From: DATLBA01 sp035527275
Lineage (GTDB): Bacteria > Planctomycetota > Phycisphaerae > FEN-1346
Direction of reading: 5' to 3'
Length of the DNA stretch: 29,231 nucleotides
Assembly: GCA_035527275.1 (NCBI GenBank)
Contig: DATLBA010000069.1
Coordinates: forward strand, 1 to 29,231
Under the pieces are notes generated by a model that was not told where the DNA came from, made no database searches, and was given only the letters and a program-made list of their open reading frames with translations. Below, piece after piece: positions 22,271 to 29,097 of this stretch (within the stretch, counting starts at the first letter, position 1; every line of letters begins with the position of its first letter). The position numbers and the translations under genes were made by a program.

Positions 22271-22723
22271 TCAACCCCATACATACTGTGGATCGTATGC
22301 GATGCCGTGGCGCTTCACGAGGGCGAGAAACTCGTCCTCGAAAGTTATCGTTTTGTGGTGCTCCGCTTGCTTCTCGATGTAGGCTGCGACCTGAGGCACG
22401 TTGGATTGGCTGACGCTGAACGCCCCGTAGCCTTTCTGCCAACCGAAGTCGGCCTCGTCGGGAAAGGTTTCGTGGACCCATTTGGAGGAAAGGGCCTTCC
22501 ACCCGCGCATCGCATCGGCGACGCCGGTGTCCGGGGCAAGGACGATGAGGCCGTGCACGTGGTTCTCCGTGCCGCCGACCGCGAGCGCGCCGCGGAACTC
22601 ATTTCGCGCGAGGCCGGATAGGTATTCGAACAGCCGAGGACGGAAGGAATCGTGAATCAGGGGCCGGCGTTCTTTGGTGGAGAAGACCGCATGGAAGACA
22701 AGGTTGGCATAGGTGTGGCCCAC
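22271..22723 (-). CDS. HUH (Y1) transposase, IS200-like / REP-associated tyrosine transposase
   Basis: The 150-residue protein is a single-domain Y1 transposase. Such enzymes nick single-stranded DNA using one tyrosine. The metal-binding His-x-His is HVH (His55, His57) in GGTENHVHGLI, and the catalytic Tyr is Tyr115 in VAAYIEKQAEHHK. The start FHAVFSTKERRPLI and the end RHGIAYDPQYVWG are typical of the family. All key residues are present, so it may be active. The GTG at 22723 follows AAAGGA by 6 bases and opens directly on the conserved GHTYANLVF; a TTG at 22738 is less likely. It is bracketed by exact inverted repeats, so it is probably domesticated or moving as a REP unit rather than as a classical IS200. 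Confidence 0.88.
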   Translation of the reverse strand: MGHTYANLVFHAVFSTKERRPLIHDSFRPRLFEYLSGLARNEFRGALAVGGTENHVHGLIVLAPDTGVADAMRGWKALSSKWVHETFPDEADFGWQKGYGAFSVSQSNVPQVAAYIEKQAEHHKTITFEDEFLALVKRHGIAYDPQYVWG

Positions 22724-22732
22724 AAGTGATCC

Positions 22733-22754
22733 TTTCAATCGCCCCTACGGGGCT
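22733..22754 (-). repeat. Inner inverted repeat, right copy
   Basis: Exact reverse complement of 22246-22267. Its GAAA end runs into the transposase Shine-Dalgarno sequence, so the repeat may influence expression of the gene. Confidence 0.9.
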
Positions 22755-22804
22755 TGAACAACATAACAAATACAAAAATATGGATGGATTTCTTACACTC
22801 GTTT

Positions 22805-22852
22805 CCACGGGCTCGCGCCCGTGGCTAGAGTACAACTCCGCCCCTACAGGGC
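22805..22852 (-). repeat. Outer palindromic repeat, right copy
   Basis: Inverted copy of 22156-22202: the 8-base-pair CCACGGGC/GCCCGTGG palindrome (22805-22824), the CTAGAG word, then the GCCCCTACAGGGC palindrome (22840-22852). The big palindrome is conserved exactly; the spacer and small palindrome differ slightly. Confidence 0.85.
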
Positions 22853-22879
22853 GGGAAAGCGTTCGTCATTCGGATTTCG

Positions 22880-23269
22880 TCATTTCTTCCCGTAACGCTC
22901 CTCCGGGTCGAAGACTTTGACACCGTCCTCGGTCCAGGTGCCTTCCTTAAGGACCCACAAGAAGCACGAGCGGTAGCCGAGGTGGCAGGCGCCGCCGCCG
23001 GTCTGGTCCACCTTCAATAGCAGCACGTCCTTGTCGCAGTCGGCGCGGATTTCTTTGACCTTCTGCACGTTGCCGCTTGTCTCGCCCTTGCGCCAGAGTT
23101 TTTCGCGGCTGCGGGACCAGTAGTGCGCTTCGCCCGTCTCGATGGTCTTTTCGAGCGCCTCGGCGTTCATCCAGGCCAGCATGAGCACTTCGCCCGTCTC
23201 AGCATTCTGGGCGATGGCGGGAATGAGTCCTTGATCGTTGAACTTCATGGCCTTAGTCGCCTCGTTCAT
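22880..23269 (-). CDS. hisI: Phosphoribosyl-AMP cyclohydrolase
   Basis: The 129-residue enzyme opens the adenine ring of phosphoribosyl-AMP, the third step of histidine synthesis. IAQNAETGEVLMLAWMNAEAL, HYWSRSREKLWRKGETSGN and EIRADCDKDVLLLKV are the three substrate and metal segments. The last carries the DCDKD-type Mg site, followed by GGACHLGYRSCF, whose cysteines and His bind zinc. It is monofunctional, with no HisE pyrophosphohydrolase domain attached. In-frame starts exist at 23284, 23269 and 23248; the ATG at 23269 has AAAGGCGAAG suitably placed and is preferred. It lies downstream of recG in the same direction, across a hairpin-forming inverted repeat. No other his genes are in the window. 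Confidence 0.94.
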   Translation of the reverse strand: MNEATKAMKFNDQGLIPAIAQNAETGEVLMLAWMNAEALEKTIETGEAHYWSRSREKLWRKGETSGNVQKVKEIRADCDKDVLLLKVDQTGGGACHLGYRSCFLWVLKEGTWTEDGVKVFDPEERYGKK

Positions 23270-23295
23270 TTCTTCGCCTTTCATGCTGTGTTTCT

Positions 23296-23383
23296 AACCG
23301 CAAAGGACGCCAAGAGCGCAAATGGAATATAGCCTGTTTTTAGAAAGATTTCTCCTTTGCGTCCTTCGCGTTCTCTGCGGTTT
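23296..23383. repeat. Imperfect inverted repeat between recG and hisI
   Basis: Arms of about 30 bases at 23296-23325 and 23353-23382 are inverted copies with a few mismatches, each built on AACCGC..AGG/AACGC..AAG..CGCAAA. The loop is A+T-rich. It directly follows the recG stop. Repeats built from such AACCGCAAAGGACGC words are common dispersed elements in bacterial genomes; this may be one, and in RNA it would form a long hairpin. Confidence 0.6.
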
Positions 23384-25455
23384 CACCCGACTTCAATTAA
23401 GCGAATCGCGTCGTGGAAGCGTTGCGTCAAGGCCTTCCTGATTGGCTGCGACTCCGGCCGCTCGAGCGCCGGATCCCGTTTGATCCACTCGAACGCTTCT
23501 TGCCGCGCCAGGCGCAATAGGTCGTAATCCTCGACCACGTTGCCGAGGACGAACTCGGGCATCCCGTGCTGGCGCGTGCCGAAGAATTCGCCGGGCCCGC
23601 GCAGCCGCAGGTCCTCTTCGGCGATGCGGAAACCGTCGGTCGTCTCGGTCATGACCTGAATGCGCCGCTCGGCCACTTCCGTTCGTGGTTCGCCGAGGAG
23701 AATACAGTGACTCCTTGCGGCGCCGCGCCCGATGCGGCCGCGCAACTGGTGCAACTGAGCCAGGCCGAACCGCTCAGCGTGCTCGACCATCATAACGGTC
23801 GCGTTCGGCACGTCCACCCCGACTTCGATAATGACGGTCGAGACGAGAACGTGGATCTCGCCGCGGCGGAAGCGGTCCATGATACTGTCTTTCTTGGCCG
23901 GTTTCATCCGGCCGTGGAGCAGGCCCACCTCGGATTCCGGGAAGACCTCGCTTGCAAGTCGTTCCGCCTCTTCTGTGGCGGCTTTCAAGTCACTTTTCTC
24001 ACTCTCTTCAACCAGCGGATAGACGATGAAGGCCTGGCGACCGGCGGCGAGTTCCCGGCGGACGAACTCGTAGGCCTTGGGCCGCTCCTCAGGTCCGACG
24101 GCCCACGTCCGAACGGGCGTCCGTCCGGGCGGCATCTCGTCAATAGTCGAAATGTCGAGGTCGCCGAAGACGGTCAGCGCGAGGGTCCGGGGAATAGGCG
24201 TGGCCGTCATCACGAGGTAATGCGGCTGAAGGTCGGGCCGGTCCTCGGCGGTGCGCCACTTGGCCTCGGCCCGCTGGAGCACACCGAACTTGTGTTGCTC
24301 GTCCACGACGACCAGCCCCAGCCGCGCGAACGCGACGTCCTGCTGGATGAGAGCGTGGGTTCCGATGACGATGTCGGCCTCGCCGCGGCGGATGCGCCGG
24401 AGGACTTTTCGCCGCTCGGCTGCGCCCAGCCCGCCCACCAGCAGCGCCCACTTGACGCGGCTGCCGACCAGGTATTTTTCGACATTGTGATAGTGCTGGG
24501 CGGCGAGGATTTCCGTCGGGGCCATGATAGCGGCCTGGTATCCGGCGGCGACGGTGGCCAGGGCCGCATAAAGCGCCACCGCCGTCTTGCCGCATCCGAC
24601 GTCGCCCTGGAGGAGGCGGGTCATCGGGCGGTCGCGCGCAAGATCCGCCCGGATTTCCTCGAGGGCCTTGTCCTGGGCGCGCGTGAAGGTGAACGGGAAG
24701 CGGGCGCGGATGCGCGCGTCGAGGCGGTCGTCGGTGCGGATGGGCGGCGCGTTGTGGCTGGCTTTGGTGCTCCGCCGGCGAAGGGCAACGGCCATCTCCA
24801 TGAAGAAAAACTCGCCGAAGACCAGCCGCCGCCGCGCCAGCCGCACCTCGTCCATGGACTCGGGCCGGTGGATCATCCGAAGGGCGTCGGGAAGGGGAAC
24901 CATCTCGAGCCTCTTGCGCATCGCTTCGGTGAGGGTTTCTTTGGCGAGCGGCAGACCGACGCGCAGCGCCTCATCCCTGAGGCGCACAAGCGACGCCTGC
25001 TGGAGACCCTCGGTTGTCGGATATTCGACAAGGATGCGCCCGCGGGTATCGTCGGCGGCGTCCACGCGCTTGAACCTGGGATGCTGCATCTGGAGCCTGC
25101 CGCGATACTCACCGACGCGGCCATAGAAGAGATACTCGGCGTCGGTCTGGATGGACTTGGCGAGAAAGCGGGCGTGGAACCAGACGACGCGCATCTCGCC
25201 GGTTTCGTCGGCGATGAGGGCTTCGAGCCGGTCACCCCACTTCGGCGCGCGCATGTCGATGACGCGGGCACGGACCGTTTGCTCGCGTCCTGCGACAGCG
25301 TGGGCGATGGGCACAACATCGCCGCGATCCACATATTTGCGGGGAAACAGTTGGAGCGCGTCGCCGATGGTGTGGACGCCGCGCCGCTCGAGCAGCTGGG
25401 CTCGCTTCGGGCCGACTCCTTTCAAGTATCGGACGCTGTCGCTGAGTTTCGCCAT
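23383..25455 (-). CDS. recG: ATP-dependent DNA helicase RecG
   Basis: The 690-residue helicase is of standard RecG length. It reverses stalled replication forks and branch-migrates Holliday junctions. The N-terminal wedge/OB domain (about 1-200) contains VRYLKGVGPKRAQLLERRG and LFPRKYVDR. The superfamily 2 helicase core follows: RLLQGDVGCGKTAVAL (Walker A 284-291), MAPTEILAAQH, VVDEQHKFGVLQ (DEQH 385-388), LVMTATPIPRTLALT and the C-terminal RecA-like motifs QLHQLRGRIGRG and FGTRQHGMPEF. DEQHKFGV for the more usual DEQHRFGV is conservative. The ATG at 25455 follows AAAGG by about 9 bases. It has its own promoter candidate and is divergent from the flavoprotein gene. Confidence 0.96.
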   Translation of the reverse strand: MAKLSDSVRYLKGVGPKRAQLLERRGVHTIGDALQLFPRKYVDRGDVVPIAHAVAGREQTVRARVIDMRAPKWGDRLEALIADETGEMRVVWFHARFLAKSIQTDAEYLFYGRVGEYRGRLQMQHPRFKRVDAADDTRGRILVEYPTTEGLQQASLVRLRDEALRVGLPLAKETLTEAMRKRLEMVPLPDALRMIHRPESMDEVRLARRRLVFGEFFFMEMAVALRRRSTKASHNAPPIRTDDRLDARIRARFPFTFTRAQDKALEEIRADLARDRPMTRLLQGDVGCGKTAVALYAALATVAAGYQAAIMAPTEILAAQHYHNVEKYLVGSRVKWALLVGGLGAAERRKVLRRIRRGEADIVIGTHALIQQDVAFARLGLVVVDEQHKFGVLQRAEAKWRTAEDRPDLQPHYLVMTATPIPRTLALTVFGDLDISTIDEMPPGRTPVRTWAVGPEERPKAYEFVRRELAAGRQAFIVYPLVEESEKSDLKAATEEAERLASEVFPESEVGLLHGRMKPAKKDSIMDRFRRGEIHVLVSTVIIEVGVDVPNATVMMVEHAERFGLAQLHQLRGRIGRGAARSHCILLGEPRTEVAERRIQVMTETTDGFRIAEEDLRLRGPGEFFGTRQHGMPEFVLGNVVEDYDLLRLARQEAFEWIKRDPALERPESQPIRKALTQRFHDAIRLIEVG

Positions 25456-25481
25456 GCGGTTTCGCCTTTCGGCTGCCTGCG

Positions 25482-25510
25482 AAACTACCGTCCAAAGTTC
25501 GGAAGGTCAA
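25482..25510 (-). promoter_or_regulatory. Candidate promoter of recG
   Basis: On the minus strand TTGACC (25505-25510, 5/6), 17 bases and TAGTTT (25482-25487, 3/6) would start near 25475, about 20 bases before the ATG at 25455. The -35 is good and the -10 weak. Confidence 0.42.
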
Positions 25511-25529
25511 GCCGTGGGAAAATAGACCG

Positions 25530-25559
25530 TTGCTCCGGGGACAGGGGGGCGGATACACT
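25530..25559 (+). promoter_or_regulatory. Weak candidate promoter of the flavoprotein gene
   Basis: TTGCTC (25530-25535, 3/6), 18 bases and TACACT (25554-25559, 4/6) lie about 55 bases before the GTG at 25614. It is the only promoter-like pair I see in the divergent region on this strand. Confidence 0.28.
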
Positions 25560-25613
25560 GGAGGCACATTTCACAGTGATCCCGGCGAGGCACGGAGGTC
25601 TTCGGAGGGTGCC

Positions 25614-27041
25614 GTGTTGCGTGAATTCGACGTCCTGGTGATCGGCGGCGGTCCGGCGGGGCTGGCGGCGGCGGCCGAGGCGGCTCGCTTCGGCCTCAGC
25701 GTGGCCCTAGTGGAGCGCGACCGCGTGGGCGGCACAGCCCTCTGGACGGGCGCGGTGCCCATGCGGGCGCTCTTGGACTGTGCGGCAGTGGCGGATACCG
25801 TCCGCCGGGCGCCGGGGTTCGGCATCCAGGTCGGCGACCCTCGGGTTGACTTCGCGGCGGTCCTCGAGCGCGTTCGGACGGTGGTTCGCGCCATTCAGCC
25901 GCGCCGGAGCCCCGAGCGCCTGCGGAAACTCGGCATCGAGGTGTTCGGTGCAGAGGCGTCTTTCGTGGACCGCGAGACGGTGGCGGTGGGCGACGAGACC
26001 GTGCGGGCCAAGCGGATTTTCCTCGCGACGGGCTCTCGGCCCGACGTTCCCGCGGTGGACGGCCTCGCCGAGACCGGCTTCCTGACGCACGAGCGCCTTT
26101 GGGACTTGGATCGCCTGCCGGCCAGCCTCGTCGTCCTGGGCGGGACACCCACGGGGATCCAGGTGGCGCAAGCGCTGGCGCGGCTCGGCAGCCAGGTCAC
26201 GCTCGTCGAAAAGAAAGACCGCCTGCTGGAGGGCCAAGACGGCGAACTTGCAGGGATGCTGGCCGAATCGCTTCAGGCCGAGGGCGTTCACATTTTGACC
26301 GGCGCCGAGGTGATCCAAGTGCTGCGGCGCGGCGACGGCAAAGTGATGGCGGTCCGAACGGGCGAAGAGCGGCGGGAGACGGAAGCGGAGGAAATCTTCA
26401 TCGCCGCCGGCCGCGCGCCCAACGTCGAGGCCCTCCATCTCGAGGCCACCGACATCGAAACGACGCGCGTGGGGGTGGTTGTGGATGGTCGGTTCCGGAC
26501 GACCGAGCGCCACGTGTGGGCCATCGGCGACGCGAACGGCAAACTCTTTGGGTCGCGAGCGGCCGAGATTCAGGCCCGCGCAGCGGTGCACGACGCCCTC
26601 TTCCCTTGGAGTCGGCAGGTGAATTTAGAACGGGTCGCGCGGCTCCTTGCGACGGACCCGGCGCTCGCCCGCGCAGGCCTGACCGAGGAGCAGGCGCGAC
26701 GGCGCTTCGGCGACGACGTCAAGGTCTATCGTCACCCGCTTACGGAGGTGGACCGGGCCGTCTGCCGCGCGCGGACCGCCGGGATGGTCAAACTGATTGC
26801 GGATCGCCGGGGCCGACTGGTTGGCGGGCACATCCTGGGGGCTGAGGCGGGAGAGATGCTGCCGGCGCTGGCGCGCGCCGTCGCGGCGCGCGAGCCGGCC
26901 GACGGGTTCACCGCGCGGTTCCACGCCTATCCGACGGTGGCCGAAGGGATGCTCTTGGCCTCGCGCCGCGCGCGCGAGGAGGCGTTCTATTCAGGCCGGC
27001 GCTTGGCGCTCCTCAAGAAACTTGCCCGCTGGTGGGTGTGA
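25614..27041 (+). CDS. Dihydrolipoamide-dehydrogenase-like flavoprotein lacking both redox cysteines
   Basis: The 475-residue protein has the whole class I pyridine-nucleotide disulfide reductase fold. DVLVIGGGPAGLAAA (6-20) binds FAD, ATGSRPDVP closes the first FAD site, LVVLGGTPTGIQVAQAL is the NAD(P)H Rossmann motif (GGTPTG for the usual GGGxxG), and VWAIGDANG is the second FAD site. The dimerisation domain ends FHAYPTVAE, keeping the His-Glu pair. At the active site, where CxxxxC is expected, the sequence is GGTALWTGAVPMRALL: Ala42 and Ala47 replace both cysteines. It therefore cannot be a normal thiol/disulfide reductase; NAD(P)H:quinone or other electron-transfer chemistry is possible. 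GTG 25614 follows GGAGGG; TTG 25617 is an alternative. Confidence 0.9.
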   Translation: MLREFDVLVIGGGPAGLAAAAEAARFGLSVALVERDRVGGTALWTGAVPMRALLDCAAVADTVRRAPGFGIQVGDPRVDFAAVLERVRTVVRAIQPRRSPERLRKLGIEVFGAEASFVDRETVAVGDETVRAKRIFLATGSRPDVPAVDGLAETGFLTHERLWDLDRLPASLVVLGGTPTGIQVAQALARLGSQVTLVEKKDRLLEGQDGELAGMLAESLQAEGVHILTGAEVIQVLRRGDGKVMAVRTGEERRETEAEEIFIAAGRAPNVEALHLEATDIETTRVGVVVDGRFRTTERHVWAIGDANGKLFGSRAAEIQARAAVHDALFPWSRQVNLERVARLLATDPALARAGLTEEQARRRFGDDVKVYRHPLTEVDRAVCRARTAGMVKLIADRRGRLVGGHILGAEAGEMLPALARAVAAREPADGFTARFHAYPTVAEGMLLASRRAREEAFYSGRRLALLKKLARWWV

Positions 27042-27049
27042 AAGGCTTC

Positions 27050-27112
27050 TCAAACCACCAAGAACGCAAGGCACAACTTTTTGTCGCCCATTGAAGGGCC
27101 ATTTTGACTTGA
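27050..27112. repeat. Possible dispersed-repeat remnant
   Basis: The stretch after the flavoprotein stop (ACCACCAAGAACGCAAGG..., then a small GCCCATTGAAGGGC palindrome near 27087-27100) uses the same kind of ACCxCxAAGxACGCAAGG words as the repeat at 23296-23383. It looks like a worn copy of a genome-wide element. Confidence 0.35.
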
Positions 27113-27137
27113 TTCGCCGCGCGGAGCGCGCTACCGT
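27109..27137 (+). promoter_or_regulatory. Weak candidate leaderless-type promoter of the hydrolase gene
   Basis: TTGATT (27109-27114, 4/6), 17 bases and TACCGT (27132-27137, 3/6) end exactly 9 bases before the ATG at 27147, the same geometry as at radical SAM and mutS2. No Shine-Dalgarno site precedes the ATG. Confidence 0.28.
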
Positions 27138-27146
27138 CGCGCGGAT

Positions 27147-28052
27147 ATGGAGCCGATGGACTCTGCGTATGAGGCACCCGACGGGACGGCGCTCCCGATG
27201 CGCGTCTGGCCCGGTGCACGAGCGGATCCCGATGCATCGGGACCAGTGGCACCCGCGCCGACCGACCGGCCGCACGCGGCCCTGGTCTACCTGCACGGCA
27301 TCCAGAGCCACAGCGGGTGGTACGAGGGGTCCAGCCGACGGCTGGCGGAGGTCGGCGTCGCGGTGTATCAAATCGAGCGGCGCGGCAGCGGGCGGGACGC
27401 CCATCACGAGCGCGGCCACGTGGAGCGAGCGGAAACTTGGCTGGCGGACGTCGCGGCGGCGGCCGAGCGGGCGCGGAGCGAAACAAAAGTCGAACGCGTG
27501 CACCTTATGGGTGTCAGTTGGGGCGGAAAACTTGCCCTGGCCTGTAGCGCCCACCGCCCGGACCTTTACCGCAGCCTCATCATGGCGTCGCCCGGCATCT
27601 TCCCGATCGTGGACGTGGCCGCGATGACGAAGGTGCGGGTGGCGACGTCTCTGATGGCGGGCCGACCGCTTCGCCGGTTCCCGATTCCGCTTTCGGACCC
27701 GCACCTTTTCACGGAGAACCCCGAGCGCATCCGCTACATCGCCGAGGACCCGCTGAGCCTGCGGGAGGTGACGGCGCGGTTTATGTATGAGAGCCGCCGA
27801 CTGGACCGCCTGGCCCGGCGCGCGGCCCGCACCGCGAGGTTGCCGGTCTTTCTCGCCCTTGCCGGGGCGGACCGCATTACCGACAATGCGGCCACGCGGG
27901 CGCTGGTCGAGACGATGCCGGCCGCGCGCAAACGCATCGTGACGTATGCCGGTGCGCATCACACGCTTGAGTTCGAGCCGGACCCGGAAGCCTACTTCAA
28001 GGACTTGGTCGCCTGGGTTGACGACGTGGAACGTGCGGAGCCGAACGCATGA
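27147..28052 (+). CDS. Alpha/beta hydrolase (monoacylglycerol-lipase / S33-like)
   Basis: The 301-residue protein has an alpha/beta hydrolase fold without signal peptide. ALVYLHGIQSHSGWYE (45-60) forms the oxyanion region. GVSWGG has nucleophile Ser124 in the GxSxG elbow. ALAGADRITDN supplies the acid (Asp242 or Asp246) and GAHHTLEFE the His (271 or 272). The early part, EAPDGTALPMRVWP, and the YQIERRGSGRD segment resemble lysophospholipase/monoacylglycerol lipase enzymes. An ester or thioester substrate is likely but unidentified. The ATG at 27147 has no Shine-Dalgarno site; MDSAYEAP three codons later is possible. Its stop overlaps the next start (ATGA, 28049-28052), so it is coupled to the flavodoxin-ferredoxin gene. 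Confidence 0.88.
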   Translation: MEPMDSAYEAPDGTALPMRVWPGARADPDASGPVAPAPTDRPHAALVYLHGIQSHSGWYEGSSRRLAEVGVAVYQIERRGSGRDAHHERGHVERAETWLADVAAAAERARSETKVERVHLMGVSWGGKLALACSAHRPDLYRSLIMASPGIFPIVDVAAMTKVRVATSLMAGRPLRRFPIPLSDPHLFTENPERIRYIAEDPLSLREVTARFMYESRRLDRLARRAARTARLPVFLALAGADRITDNAATRALVETMPAARKRIVTYAGAHHTLEFEPDPEAYFKDLVAWVDDVERAEPNA

Positions 28053-28819
28053 AGGCGCTGGTGGTCTATTTTTCGCAGACGGGAAACACCGAGCAGGTCG
28101 CCCGCGCCGTCGGCCGGGGCCTGGCGGAAGCGGGATGCGAGCCGGTTGACGTGCGGCCGCTGGCGGAGACGAGCGCGGAGGACTGGCGGGCGTACGACCT
28201 TTTCGGTCTCGGCACGCCGGTGTTTTATTATCACGAGCCTCAGAACGTGCGCGACTGGATTCGGCGGCTCGTTCCGCGGCGGCACGTCCCGGCCTTTACG
28301 TTTATCACGCACGGTGGGAATCCGGCGAACACGCTCCGGCGAATGCAGCGGCTGCTTCGACCGAAGGGCGCGCACGTCTCCCGATCCTTCGAGTGTTTCG
28401 GGTACGACACGTATCCGATTTACGTCAAGGACTTCCGGCAGTGGGGTCACCCGGACGCCGACGAACTGGCGGCCGCGCTGGGCTTCGGACGCGACGTGGC
28501 GGACGATGCGGCACGGATGCTGGCCGGCGAAGACGTTCCGGAAGCCTCGTACCCTTTCGTGGGCGGGAAGACGTTTCGCCTTTCGCTGGTTTGTCGCCGG
28601 CCGCTACTCGATTACATGATGCCGCGCCTCGAAGTCAAACGGGACCTGTGCACACGATGCGGGGCGTGCGTCCGCCACTGTCCGACGAATAACATCTCCC
28701 TTGACCCCTGGCCGCGCTTCGCCGACCGCTGCATCCGGTGCTATATGTGTGAGCGTGTCTGTCCGCACAATGCGATTCAGTGCGACTGGCGGCTGATGGC
28801 GAAAGTGATGAATCCGTAG
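28049..28819 (+). CDS. EFR1-type flavodoxin-ferredoxin fusion protein
   Basis: The 256-residue protein joins an FMN-binding flavodoxin-like domain (about 1-160) to a two-cluster ferredoxin. KALVVYFSQTGNTEQVARAV is the phosphate loop of flavodoxins, and the LFGLGTPVFYYHEPQNV and TFITHGGNP segments line the flavin. Cys201, 204, 207 and 211 (CTRCGACVRHCP) and Cys228, 231, 234 and 238 (CIRCYMCERVCP) form two [4Fe-4S] sites. The architecture is that of EFR1 family ferrodoxins. It probably shuttles electrons between low-potential donors and an unknown partner. The ATG overlaps the hydrolase stop by four bases, so they are translationally coupled; the pairing is unexpected. Confidence 0.88.
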   Translation: MKALVVYFSQTGNTEQVARAVGRGLAEAGCEPVDVRPLAETSAEDWRAYDLFGLGTPVFYYHEPQNVRDWIRRLVPRRHVPAFTFITHGGNPANTLRRMQRLLRPKGAHVSRSFECFGYDTYPIYVKDFRQWGHPDADELAAALGFGRDVADDAARMLAGEDVPEASYPFVGGKTFRLSLVCRRPLLDYMMPRLEVKRDLCTRCGACVRHCPTNNISLDPWPRFADRCIRCYMCERVCPHNAIQCDWRLMAKVMNP

Positions 28820-29069
28820 CCGGGCTGGCGGCAGCGGCGCTTGTCCGAGCAGGGGCCTACGTGAGCCTGCCCGCCGGTGCAGTGGCTGCATTTGCATTTC
28901 GCCCGCTGAGGTGTGGGAAGGGCCGGGAAAAAATCCGGCGGGTCCGGGGGATGGCGCAACCCCTTGCCGGCCTTGGACTTGCGCGAATTTCGCCCGGCGA
29001 GAGGGGGGCTGGAGCCTAATTCCGGAGGGGCTTTTCAATCGGAAAAAAGAAAAAAAAGGGGCGGTCTGA
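28820..29069. other. Non-coding stretch after the last gene
   Basis: No convincing gene. Open frames here are short. There are GC-rich patches able to form local stems (GCAGG with CCTGC at about 28850-28875), and a purine-rich A/G run at about 29041-29060. No stem with a following T tract was found that would be a clear terminator. Confidence 0.5.
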
Positions 29070-29097
29070 TTTGACTTTTGCCAGGATTGTGCTATAC
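29070..29097 (+). promoter_or_regulatory. Strong sigma70-like promoter near the right edge
   Basis: TTGACT (29070-29075, 5/6), 16 bases and TATACT (29092-29097, 5/6) form the best-scoring promoter on the plus strand. Transcription should begin near 29104 and run out of the window. Confidence 0.65.

Larger units (their letters stand above)
22246..22754 (-). mobile_element. REP/RAYT-type unit: HUH transposase gene bracketed by inverted repeats
   Basis: A perfect 22-base inverted repeat, 22246-22267 and 22733-22754, brackets the transposase gene almost exactly: the left copy ends 3 bases past the stop and the right copy ends 9 bases before the start codon, touching its ribosome binding site. 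Each copy has the palindrome GCCCC-GTA-GGGGC plus a GATTGAAA tail. The outer repeats at 22156 and 22805 extend the symmetry. Identical inverted ends differ from the unlike hairpin ends of IS200/IS605 elements and fit a REP-associated tyrosine transposase (RAYT) arrangement. Confidence 0.7.

Noticed and set aside
22156..22852. CRISPR array
   Set aside because: The repeats are few, palindromic, inverted rather than direct, unequal in spacing, and flank a transposase gene.
23566..25641. 691-codon open frame antisense to recG
   Set aside because: Shadow of recG; it also runs through the recG promoter region and shows no family motif.
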